Shown: positions 20,061 through 27,216 of the stretch, piece after piece
How positions within the stretch are numbered: the first letter of the stretch is position 1
Layout of the letters: each line of letters starts with the position of its first letter
Virus record (IMG/VR): IMGVR_UViG_3300046836_000375
Location: 1 to 28,550 of that record
Direction: 5' to 3' (one strand)
Length of the DNA: 28,550 nt
Source: a virus
Made by a program: the position numbers and the translations under genes
Notes under the pieces: generated by a model
Told to the model about the DNA's origin: nothing
Databases searched by the model: none
The model's input: only the letters and a program-made list of their open reading frames with translations

Positions 20061-20399
20061 TTAATCCCTCGTCGCCGGCGTCGCGAACAATTGCCGAAAT
20101 CGGTCGGCAATCTCGCCGCGAAATTTCTTGGTGAGCCGACGTTTTCTCCCCGCCGCCGGCCGGGCGCCGCCTGGCATCAGGTCGGCGAGCTCCAGCGGTT
20201 TCGCCGGCCGATACAAACTGTGATTGATTAGATCCACGCGCAACAGGGCAATCATGCGATGCGCGTCTTTTTGCTGCTCGAGCCACGTCTCGTGCATTTT
20301 GAAAAACGCCCGCGGCGTGAGCGCAAAGAATTCCCGTTTTGAGAACCCCATGCGGATCCGCGCGAACGCCCATAAATCGAGCCAGGCCGGCACGCTCAC
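20061..20399 (-). CDS. Tail assembly chaperone, second component (GTA g10.1-like)
   Basis: This encodes 112 residues from a GTG that overlaps the previous stop as GTGA. The N-terminus (WAFARIRMGFSKREFFALTP) holds the phrase G-x-S-x-x-E-F-F-x-L-T-P, which I know from gene-transfer-agent/rcc01693-type tail assembly chaperones. The C-terminus is basic (RPAAGRKRRLTKKFRGEI). In lambda the second chaperone is made by a -1 frameshift; here no slippery run is seen and coupling is by the overlapping codons. It would cover the tape measure protein with its partner before the tail tube polymerises. Confidence 0.75.
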   Translation of the reverse strand: MSVPAWLDLWAFARIRMGFSKREFFALTPRAFFKMHETWLEQQKDAHRMIALLRVDLINHSLYRPAKPLELADLMPGGARPAAGRKRRLTKKFRGEIADRFRQLFATPATRD

Positions 20400-20794
20400 G
20401 CGACGGCCGCGGCCGGCGTAGGGTTTTCGCTTTCGTCCTCATGTGGTTTGGCCCGCGCCTCATTCCAGGCCTCGCGTACCTTGACGGCCACCGTGTAAAT
20501 ATCCTCAAACGTGAGCAGGTCGCACGCCTCTTTGAAACTGAGCTCGGGCTGAAACGTGCGCACCGCGGCCGCAAAGACCACGCGCGTACTCGCCAGATTG
20601 CCGGCCGGCAACGCATAGAGTAAGTTGACGCGTTCTTCCGAGCCCTGGCGCGCGAGCTCCACGTTGATCGACGTTTCCGCTTCCGAAAGCGCCCCCAGCG
20701 TAAAGCACAAGTAGTACGTTTTGCCGTCAATCTCCATGGGCGTTTTCGGCAACGTCGCATCGGCAATCGTGCCGGCAATGTTTCTATGCTTCAT
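20396..20794 (-). CDS. Tail assembly chaperone, first component (lambda G-like)
   Basis: This encodes 132 residues, 16 bp after the tail tube stop. The pattern is GTIADATLPKTPMEIDGKTY, YLCFTLGALSEAETSINVEL and later FAAAVRTFQPELSFKEACDL. The beta-hairpin N-terminus with the phrase (Y/F)xLxFTLxALxxxE matches tail assembly chaperones of the G/T type, which bind the tape measure protein. The Pro/Ala-rich, acidic end (ENPTPAAAVA) is probably flexible. It comes directly after the tail tube and is coupled to the second component by a 4-nt overlap. Confidence 0.8.
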   Translation of the reverse strand: MKHRNIAGTIADATLPKTPMEIDGKTYYLCFTLGALSEAETSINVELARQGSEERVNLLYALPAGNLASTRVVFAAAVRTFQPELSFKEACDLLTFEDIYTVAVKVREAWNEARAKPHEDESENPTPAAAVA

Positions 20795-20810
20795 CGATTT
20801 CCTCGCTTTT

Positions 20811-21278
20811 TTAAGTGCCAGGCGTCACGTTCGACGGGCCCGAAACCTGCAAGTCTATCGAGAACTCGACTTGCTTGGTCGGCGAAACTGAAAAATCGAA
20901 CGATTGCACAATGGCCGAAAAGGTAATCGTGTCGCCGGCCGACGTTTGCAGTTTCGTCTTGGGCAAAGTTACTAGAAACGTGGTTGCCAGTCCCGATTGA
21001 TAGGCCGTCTCCACCGCAACCTGGCCGGCATCGGCACTGACGCGATTTCCCTTGACGTTCACGGTTGCGCCCTCGCGTACCGTGCCGATATATTCGGCGT
21101 CTTTGCCTGATTGAAAATTGGTGACGTTGGCCGTCGCCCACTTGGGACGATTCAACGGCAAATCGGACGCCTCGCCGATGACCGTGCCGGGCGCCGTTCC
21201 GATGCTGATAATTGTTCCGGCGCCGGTTTGCGCAAGCGTTCCTGCGTACCCTCCTACTTCTGGCGTCACTGTTCCCAT
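20811..21278 (-). CDS. Major tail tube protein
   Basis: This encodes 155 residues, beginning MGTVTPEVGGYAGTLAQTGA. It is rich in Thr, Val, Gly and Ser and has the alternating strand pattern of lambda V / HK97 gp6-type tail tube subunits: SVSPTKQVEFSIDLQVSGPS near the C-terminus and AEYIGTVREGATVNVKG in the middle. Hexameric rings of this protein would stack into the non-contractile tube. The position between the tail completion protein and chaperones is standard. Confidence 0.85.
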   Translation of the reverse strand: MGTVTPEVGGYAGTLAQTGAGTIISIGTAPGTVIGEASDLPLNRPKWATANVTNFQSGKDAEYIGTVREGATVNVKGNRVSADAGQVAVETAYQSGLATTFLVTLPKTKLQTSAGDTITFSAIVQSFDFSVSPTKQVEFSIDLQVSGPSNVTPGT

Positions 21279-21296
21279 TGTCTTTTCTCTCCCTTC

Positions 21297-21698
21297 TTAA
21301 ACTGGCATGGTGAAAAAAACGTAAACCTCGCACATACAAGAGAAATAGCGCGTGATGCCCGGCTCGAAATCGGTCCCAGGGTCGAGTAAATTGCACGTGT
21401 CGATAAACGTGCCGTCGGGCAATAGTTGCTTTCTCCACTGCTTGAGCGCCACCGTGGCCGCATAACGCAGCCGCATGGCCTCGGCGGCGCTCGTCGAGAA
21501 TGCCGTTATCTCGACACGTTGCCGGATCATGCCGGCGCCATCCTCGAAAATCGCCGCGCCCTCGCCGCCGGCGCACTTGTAAACCAGGCAAGGGTAAACC
21601 TCGCCCTGGTCGGGCGCCTGAATGGCAAAGACGCGCGTCGTGATGGCATGCACGCCGGCATTGTTCTCGAGTAAGGCGGCGAGCCCTTCCTGCATCAT
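21297..21698 (-). CDS. Tail completion/terminator protein (DUF3168-like)
   Basis: This encodes 133 residues from an ATG overlapping the previous stop as ATGA. It has an N-terminal helix (GLAALLENNAGVHAITTRVF), then PCLVYKCAGGEG, GMIRQRVEITAFSTSAAEAM and a C-terminal strand pair (GITRYFSCMCEVYVFF). This is the pattern of DUF3168/lambda U-type proteins, which cap the tail tube at its head-proximal end. Its neighbours (head closure before, tail tube after) agree. Confidence 0.8.
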   Translation of the reverse strand: MMQEGLAALLENNAGVHAITTRVFAIQAPDQGEVYPCLVYKCAGGEGAAIFEDGAGMIRQRVEITAFSTSAAEAMRLRYAATVALKQWRKQLLPDGTFIDTCNLLDPGTDFEPGITRYFSCMCEVYVFFTMPV

Positions 21699-22060
21699 GC
21701 CTGCTGATTCACCTCGCTACAGGAAAGTATCAGCACGCGATTGCGCTCGAACAAATTCGTTACATCATGCACGGCAAAAACACGCGTGCCCCAGAGCACG
21801 CGGAAATTGGCGCCGATAAACGTCGGCGTCCATCGAATCGTGATACGGGTCGAAGATTCGCTCACTAATTGCCCGGCCTCGCTGCGCTCGCCGCTTGCCA
21901 CTTCCTCGATAGCCGCGCGCACCGTGAGTACCGTATTCCACGTGTCGGGCGTGATCGATTGCCCAAACGAATCGCCGGGCGCCGTCTGCGGTTGCTGAAT
22001 TTCGATTTTGTGCGCGAGCTCGCCGGCGCCGATAGACGGATTGGTTATGGACCTCAGCAC
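21695..22060 (-). CDS. Head closure protein (SPP1 gp16-like)
   Basis: This encodes 121 residues from a GTG at 22058-22060 that overlaps the previous stop by 7 nt and has GGGGAGA nine bases upstream. An ATG at 22105 would add 15 residues rich in Arg and is less likely. It begins MLRSITNPSIGAGELAHKIE, and the motif AGELxHKIEIQQP matches the start of head closure/head-tail adaptor proteins. The middle has ASGERSEAGQLVSESSTRIT and IRWTPTFIGANFRVLWGTR, the conserved strands of the family. It sits below the connector and closes the head after packaging. Confidence 0.85.
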   Translation of the reverse strand: MLRSITNPSIGAGELAHKIEIQQPQTAPGDSFGQSITPDTWNTVLTVRAAIEEVASGERSEAGQLVSESSTRITIRWTPTFIGANFRVLWGTRVFAVHDVTNLFERNRVLILSCSEVNQQA

Positions 22061-22947
22061 GGGCGATAGTCTCCCCAGGTAATCACGTGCCCCTCGAGCA
22101 GGCAATCAACCGCCATCGGCACCGTTTTTAAAGTCAAGTCCGTGGTCGCCTCGGGATTGCGGTACCAGTGAGCAATCAGCATCAATAAAGCGTTGGTAAT
22201 GTCGTCGGGCACATTCTTGACGTCGTAATCCACCGTCAAGGCCTGGCCGGCCAGGGCGCCAGGCAATACCAGGGAACTCGTGCCCGTCGCCGGATCCGTT
22301 TGAAGCAACGCGCCGGCCACCGCGGCGCCGGTTCCATCGACCAACCTCTCGAGCCCGGTTGCCCATAACTTTTTTAGTTGATAGTTCGACGTGCCCCCCG
22401 CGGCCGCGGGCGCAGTAAAGGCCTCGCCGATAATGGCCGCGGTATAGTTTGCAACCTCGTAAAGAATTTCTACCGAGCCCGGTAAATATTGCCCTTGCCA
22501 CGGCCAGCACAAAGAAGTTTTGGCCGGCGTGAGCCGCGCCGGAATACTCGCCAGGTCGGCCCGGTAGACGCTCGGATCCGCGGTAAACATGTTGCCGTTG
22601 CCGTCGAGATAGGAAAGCGAATTGATTTTGCGCGTGCGCCCGCCGGGCAAATCGATGACAATGCGATTCCAAATCTGCGCCGCGAACGGCCACCCCGCCC
22701 TATCGGCCGGCGAAATCGTGGTGTCGTAGTTCGCGGCCAGAGGAAAGTTGTCAATCGTGCGCCGCCAGGTGCGATTGAAAAACGAGCCCTGCACCTTTTT
22801 CTCGGCCAGGCGCCGCGCGGCCCCGATATAGACAAGCAACAATTGGTCGTCATCGCCAAAACTCGCATCGATGCGACATTGCTGTTTGGCGAGCGCCAGC
22901 GTCACCGGCTCGAGAATGGCCTCGGTAATCGGATATGCATTCAGCAT
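22054..22947 (-). CDS. Head-tail connector, gp6-like (phiE125 gp8 family)
   Basis: This encodes 297 residues, with the ATG just 3 bp after the previous stop. The N-terminus (EPVTLALAKQQCRIDASFGD, DQLLLVYIGAARRLAEKKVQ, FFNRTWRRTIDNFPL) is diagnostic of gp6-like connectors. The C-terminus (PDDITNALLMLIAHWYRNPE) is the usual final helix. Between them, at about residues 175-245, is extra sequence (KKLWATGLERLVDGTGAAVA, then GTSSLVLPGALAGQALTVDY) that makes the protein about 100 residues longer than the typical 190-200. This connector forms the ring below the portal. Confidence 0.85.
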   Translation of the reverse strand: MLNAYPITEAILEPVTLALAKQQCRIDASFGDDDQLLLVYIGAARRLAEKKVQGSFFNRTWRRTIDNFPLAANYDTTISPADRAGWPFAAQIWNRIVIDLPGGRTRKINSLSYLDGNGNMFTADPSVYRADLASIPARLTPAKTSLCWPWQGQYLPGSVEILYEVANYTAAIIGEAFTAPAAAGGTSNYQLKKLWATGLERLVDGTGAAVAGALLQTDPATGTSSLVLPGALAGQALTVDYDVKNVPDDITNALLMLIAHWYRNPEATTDLTLKTVPMAVDCLLEGHVITWGDYRPC

Positions 22948-22950
22948 GCG

Positions 22951-23193
22951 TCACCGTTTCGAACGCGCGGCGTTGTCGCGCGGTTTGCGCGCCGGCTTTT
23001 CCTCCGGCTCTTGAATCGCCTTTTCGGCCGGCGCGCGAATTGCCTGTTCCTCGCCTGGCTCGTCCATGCGCCGCGCCAGGCCGAGCCGGATCCACTCGCC
23101 TCCGAGCTCGTCGGCCGGCTCGAGCACTTCGCCAGGCCGCGCCGGCCGCATCATGCCCGGCCATTGAAAGTTGTCGACGGCAATCACGCGCAT
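22951..23193 (-). CDS. Small basic head-region protein
   Basis: This encodes 80 residues from the ATG at 23191-23193, with GAGAGGA upstream; a longer in-frame start at 23259 overlaps the capsid hairpin. The N-terminus (MRVIAVDNFQWPGMMRPARP) is ordered; the rest is charged and Pro/Glu/Ala-rich (EEQAIRAPAEKAIQEPEEKP), probably flexible. Many siphophages carry such a small gene between capsid and connector. Its function is unknown; no motif is seen. Confidence 0.65.
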   Translation of the reverse strand: MRVIAVDNFQWPGMMRPARPGEVLEPADELGGEWIRLGLARRMDEPGEEQAIRAPAEKAIQEPEEKPARKPRDNAARSKR

Positions 23194-23219
23194 TGTAAAG
23201 AATCCTCTCGGAAAAGAGC

Positions 23220-23257
23220 GTGCGGCGCCAAAAAGTTTTGCCGAGCCGGCGCCGCAC
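23220..23257 (-). terminator. Hairpin downstream of the capsid gene
   Basis: A perfect 10-bp inverted repeat (GTGCGGCGCC at 23220-23229, GGCGCCGCAC at 23248-23257) flanks an 18-nt loop. On the minus strand the stem is followed by GCTCTTTTCC, a short, imperfect U-tract. It lies 15 bp after the capsid stop, so it may partly end or process the late mRNA and raise capsid output relative to the next genes. Confidence 0.6.
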
Positions 23258-23272
23258 ACTTGGCAACACGTT

Positions 23273-24517
23273 TTAAACGTGCGTTTTTAGACCCACGCAA
23301 GGATGCGTGCCGGGATCCGTCACGTTGCCGCCGGCGCGCATGTAGGCCAGGAAACCAACCATCAACTGATCCGCGTACCGCTCGTCGAGCCGCTGCATGG
23401 TCATTTCGCCATCGTCGCGCAGCAAATAGGCCTCTTCTAAATCGCCGAACACGATACCGAGCGCCGTCGCCGTGGTCGAGTTTGGCAAATAGGCCGTCAA
23501 ACGAATGGGAAAGCCCAGGATTTGATCGAGCATACCAGTTTGTGGATTGGGTAAAAAGAGCGGCCGATTGAGTGTATCGAGCAGGCCCATGGTGTAATTA
23601 CGCGTCGCCTTGTTCATGTACCAGGCCGCGGTTGGCTCGTACGCCACGTCGAGCAACGTCTCGCAGGCCACGTAATCGGCATAGACCGGCCCGGTTGCCG
23701 CCGCGGTTGTGGCAAAGGTTGTAATCCCCGTAATCAGGCCGGCGATGTTTGCCGTGTCGCCGTTGGCAATGAAATTTTCGAGCCCGCGCAAAAAGCGCTT
23801 GCCGAGTCTATCGCGAAAGAGCGCCGGCAAATCGAAACCGGCGTCGGCGAGCTCTTGCCGGCTCACTTTTATCATGGTTGCGAGCGTATCGGTTGACTGA
23901 ATGATTCCTGAAAACAGGGGATCGCTTTCGGTCACCGGCGTATTCTCGGCCACGAGCACAACCGTGTTGGCCGTGTCGTTTTCGTAGCCAATTTTCATGG
24001 GCGCGCCGTTGCCTGGCGTTGTCTTGTGCCGCACGTTGCCAAACAGGGCGCCGATGTATTTCTGGGCTGAAATGAGCTCGTTGTAGAACTGTTGCGGCAC
24101 GATATAGTTTCCTGTGCCGCCCACGGTGATATCCCGTTTCTCGCCGCCAATCAGGATGGGATTTTTGTCGAGTTTCCTTTGCCCGCTCGTGAGTAAGGCG
24201 CGTTCATTCTCGCGCAGGGCACGCTCGCCGCCGCGCATGTAAACCTCGAACGCGTTCTGGTAGTCGCGCGCGCGCGCCACCCCTTCATCAGACAAACCCT
24301 CGTCGTCGGCGCCGGGCGCCGGCCGCGCCGGCCGCGGCATCTCTTGCCAGGCGCCACTCCGTTCCAGTAATTGAATCTGCACAGTAAGCCCGTCGGCCTC
24401 GTCGAGCATAGCCGCGGCCTTGGCCCGCTGCTCGGCCGAGCATTTAGGCGCCGTGAGTAATGCGTGCGCCTCGGTTCCAAGCTGCCCGCGCCTCAATTTC
24501 AAATCGTTGATTCCCAT
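23273..24517 (-). CDS. Major capsid protein, HK97 fold
   Basis: This encodes 414 residues, starting after GAGGT. Residues 1-115 are charged helix (LKLRRGQLGTEAHALLTAPK, EQRAKAAAMLDEADG), the scaffold-like delta domain normally removed by the prohead protease. From about 130 on come the HK97 features: GNYIVPQQFYNELISAQKYI, the long E-loop and spine helix region, FRDRLGKRFLRGLENFIANG, NRPLFLPNPQTGMLDQILGF and near the end GDLEEAYLLRDDGEMTMQRL followed by FLAYMRAGGNVTDP. It builds the icosahedral shell. A hairpin follows it. Confidence 0.95.
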   Translation of the reverse strand: MGINDLKLRRGQLGTEAHALLTAPKCSAEQRAKAAAMLDEADGLTVQIQLLERSGAWQEMPRPARPAPGADDEGLSDEGVARARDYQNAFEVYMRGGERALRENERALLTSGQRKLDKNPILIGGEKRDITVGGTGNYIVPQQFYNELISAQKYIGALFGNVRHKTTPGNGAPMKIGYENDTANTVVLVAENTPVTESDPLFSGIIQSTDTLATMIKVSRQELADAGFDLPALFRDRLGKRFLRGLENFIANGDTANIAGLITGITTFATTAAATGPVYADYVACETLLDVAYEPTAAWYMNKATRNYTMGLLDTLNRPLFLPNPQTGMLDQILGFPIRLTAYLPNSTTATALGIVFGDLEEAYLLRDDGEMTMQRLDERYADQLMVGFLAYMRAGGNVTDPGTHPCVGLKTHV

Positions 24518-24674
24518 TCGTTACCTCGTTTCTCGCTCACGCGCGTTATCGGTCAATCTAGAACGCCCTCGCCGTTTGAAAAGCAAAGGCCGGCATCGAG
24601 AATGGAAATTTGCCGCAAACCAGTGAAGGCGGCGCCGCGAGAGCGCACGGGAAATTTCCGGCAAAACTTTTCTT

Positions 24675-25511
24675 TTACACTGCGCCCATGTGCGCCCGCG
24701 CGCGTAGTTGATCGCGCGCCAGGCCTTGCGCCGAATCACACAAGCAATCCATGCAATCGCAATCGACGTGCGAGCAATTCTCGCAATCACCGGCCATGCA
24801 CTCGGCACAATCGCAGGTGCAATACCCCGGCTCGGCGCTCGCGCGCCCCCCGACCAGGCCTAAAGAGCGCCGGCGGCGGCCTGGCGCCGGGCTGCCCTGG
24901 CCCGCCTGGCGCCGCTCAAGGTAGCGCCGCACATCGGCCGGCAATCCTTCCGGCCAAAGCCCATGCACCGCCTCGCCGCAAAGCTCGCCCACGGCGGCGC
25001 GCGCCGCTTTTACGTCCACGCTCGTCGCCGTATAGGCGGGAAACGTCACCGGCCCGACGTCGAACAAATCCACGTCCTCAATCTCGCGATAACTCTGCAC
25101 GTAATTGCCGTTCGCATCGTACTCGTCGCGCCAGGATGCCATACGCACGTTGAATGAAAACGAACAACCGTCAATGTCGCCGCGGCCAATCATGGCCGGC
25201 ACGTCGCGCCCCACGCTCGTGGTTGGATCCGTATCGGCCTCGAATTTCAAGCCCGCGGTTGAATCGACCAGGCGCAAGGTTCCATTTTTAGTGCGCGCCA
25301 GAATTTGATTCACGTCGTGGTTGAACAGGCAACGCACGTCTTGTTGTTCGACCAGGGCGCGCGTAAAGGCGCCCGGCATAATGCTCTCGACATACCATCC
25401 GGTATCGTACTGCTGCGAATACACCGCGGCCACTCCCTGAATGCCGGGCGTCGCGCCCTCGGCGGCGCGCAGGCCGGCGCCGGAAATAAAACGTCTCTCG
25501 CGTGTACTCAT
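24675..25511 (-). CDS. Prohead protease with Cys-rich C-terminal tail
   Basis: This encodes 278 residues from ATG 25509-25511, overlapping the portal stop as ATGA; longer in-frame starts are ignored. The herpes/HK97-type serine protease core is residues about 7-185: GIQGVAAVYSQQYDTGWYVE, then MPGAFTRAL, CLFNHD with catalytic H65, GCSFSF with nucleophile S117, and DVGPVTFPAYTATS. It matures the head by cutting the capsid delta domain and itself. Residues 231-258 carry ten cysteines (CTCDCAECMAGDCENC, then CDCMDCLC). This tail is not part of the usual family and looks metal-binding. No separate scaffold gene is seen, in line with a fused delta domain. Confidence 0.9.
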   Translation of the reverse strand: MSTRERRFISGAGLRAAEGATPGIQGVAAVYSQQYDTGWYVESIMPGAFTRALVEQQDVRCLFNHDVNQILARTKNGTLRLVDSTAGLKFEADTDPTTSVGRDVPAMIGRGDIDGCSFSFNVRMASWRDEYDANGNYVQSYREIEDVDLFDVGPVTFPAYTATSVDVKAARAAVGELCGEAVHGLWPEGLPADVRRYLERRQAGQGSPAPGRRRRSLGLVGGRASAEPGYCTCDCAECMAGDCENCSHVDCDCMDCLCDSAQGLARDQLRARAHMGAV

Positions 25512-27181
25512 AACAAAACGTCTCCCTCTCCGCGCACCTCTTGCTCGGCCTGAATGGCCGCGCCCTCGCGCGCGGTTTGAATGTGAATGCTGCGAACTAG
25601 GCGGCGAAATTCCTCCCGGCAAAATTGCTCGCTCAAGCGAAATTGATTGCCTACCGATTGACGCCGCACGCGCCGTAAACTCCCCTCGAGCCCTTCGCCG
25701 GCGATACGTTTTTGCGTCTCATCCGGCCAGAAAATAAACGGATGCTCACGCGCCGCGGCATCGGCCAGGCCGGCGGCCACGCTCCCCAGGCCGACGCGCA
25801 ACCGTTCCACGTCGCCATTGGCGGCGCGAAACGCACGCACAAAACCGGCGCCATGCTGCGCCGCATACCGGCCAAGCAAGCGCCCCTCTTCCGAGTCGAG
25901 CTCGGCCGCGGCCTGGCCGGCGGCCGCGGGCGCCGGCGCCGGCGCCCCCTGCTCGTCAATCTTGCGCGCATCGATCATGTTGAGCGGCGAGAGATATACG
26001 TCGCCCTCAGCGCCGATAGGATTCAAATTCATTCCTCGGCGCACGTCGTTGGCGCTCAACCATCCCCATTGACGCCCCAACGCCATGCCCTCTTGCGTGG
26101 TCACAAAATCGCCGCGCAACCGTTCCGATACGTCGAATTCGATTTGCAGCGTGTAAGCATTCGGCCCCGAGCGCGGCAACAATTTGCGCTCGAGCTCCTG
26201 CTCGATGCGGTTCAAATAAGGCCGCAACGTATCGGTCACAAATGCGAGCGATTCCTGCTCGTGGTTGTTATTCGATAGCCGCGTAGTGTCGCCGACCTTG
26301 TGCGGCGCCACTCCAAACAGGCCGGCGATTTGCGAGCGCGTGAATTGTTGCGTGCCGAGAAACTGCGAATCCTCGGGAGAGATACCGAGCGCCTGCCATT
26401 TCCAGGGCGCCGTGAGAACGGCCACGCGCCGCTGATTGTCGCCGCCGTAATTGCGCTCCCATGACTCTTTCAAATCGGCCTTTTGCTTGTCAGTAATCAC
26501 ACTTCCGGCGTCGGGCGCCAGGATGCCACTCGGAAAAGCGCCGTTGCCGAAAAACTTCGCCCCGAATTTTTCCGTAGCCTTTGCCACGCCCAGCATTTGC
26601 CGCGCCAGGGTAATCGGATTAAAACCTTTGAGCCCGTCAAATCCGAGCAACGGGCAATGAATCATATCGCTTTTAGAAATCACGCGCTCCCGGCCGTCGA
26701 CGTTTGTCACATATTCGAGCTCGTTGGTTTGCGTATTGCGCCGCGGCGTCGTCACGCCCGAGCTCAAGGGATAAAGCCCCACCACCGAGCCGCCGCGGGT
26801 GCGCAGAATTTCGGCATAACCATTGCCAGTCGCGGCCATATTGCCGGTAAAGGCCTCCCAAAACGTGGCCGCACTCATCTCGTCGTTTGGTTCGTTCGAT
26901 AGGATCCAGGTTAAATCGTGGTCGACGCGCGCCCGCCCGCCGCTCTCTTTCGATGCATAGATGACAATCGGCAAACTGGCCACGCTCTCGGCCAGCAATC
27001 GCACGCAACGGTAAACTGTCGTAATCTGCAGAGCACTGGCAACGTTGATAATCTCGCCGCTCGCCGTCGGCTCGCCGGCGCCGAGCCATCCCAGGAAAGC
27101 GGCGAGCGAAAGCGGCACGCTCGGATTTTCAAGACTCGCGCGCGCGCTCATCCATTCGCGGATTCGCGATATGAATTTCAT
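25508..27181 (-). CDS. Portal protein, HK97 type
   Basis: This encodes 557 residues. The start is ATG 27179-27181 with GCAGGA upstream; an in-frame TTG at 27235 lacks a ribosome binding site. The body (INVASALQITTVYRCVRLLA, then ESVASLPIVIYA, TAATGNGYAEILRTRGG-type core, GGDNQRRVAVLTAPWKWQAL, and FTRSQIAGLFGVAPHKVGD) is the standard portal family. The C-terminal 140 residues (after DARKIDEQGAP) are an Ala/Pro linker plus a helical extension, longer than HK97 portal. The dodecameric ring is the DNA gate and the docking site of terminase. Confidence 0.95.
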   Translation of the reverse strand: MKFISRIREWMSARASLENPSVPLSLAAFLGWLGAGEPTASGEIINVASALQITTVYRCVRLLAESVASLPIVIYASKESGGRARVDHDLTWILSNEPNDEMSAATFWEAFTGNMAATGNGYAEILRTRGGSVVGLYPLSSGVTTPRRNTQTNELEYVTNVDGRERVISKSDMIHCPLLGFDGLKGFNPITLARQMLGVAKATEKFGAKFFGNGAFPSGILAPDAGSVITDKQKADLKESWERNYGGDNQRRVAVLTAPWKWQALGISPEDSQFLGTQQFTRSQIAGLFGVAPHKVGDTTRLSNNNHEQESLAFVTDTLRPYLNRIEQELERKLLPRSGPNAYTLQIEFDVSERLRGDFVTTQEGMALGRQWGWLSANDVRRGMNLNPIGAEGDVYLSPLNMIDARKIDEQGAPAPAPAAAGQAAAELDSEEGRLLGRYAAQHGAGFVRAFRAANGDVERLRVGLGSVAAGLADAAAREHPFIFWPDETQKRIAGEGLEGSLRRVRRQSVGNQFRLSEQFCREEFRRLVRSIHIQTAREGAAIQAEQEVRGEGDVLL

Positions 27182-27216
27182 TTTCCTGCTCGCCTCTTTT
27201 TGTCGGGAAAGAAAAC

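Noticed and set aside
20300-20500. Programmed -1 frameshift between the two tail chaperones, as in lambda G/GT
   Set aside because: No slippery heptamer is seen near the end of the first gene. The second has its own GTG start overlapping the stop.
22489-23571. 360-residue plus-strand frame across connector and capsid
   Set aside because: It spans three recognised minus-strand genes, is Arg/Ala-rich and has no start signal.
24604-24659. Palindrome GGAAATTTCC (24650-24659) and a related site between protease and capsid
   Set aside because: Short and without a T-tract; there is not enough to call an operator or terminator.
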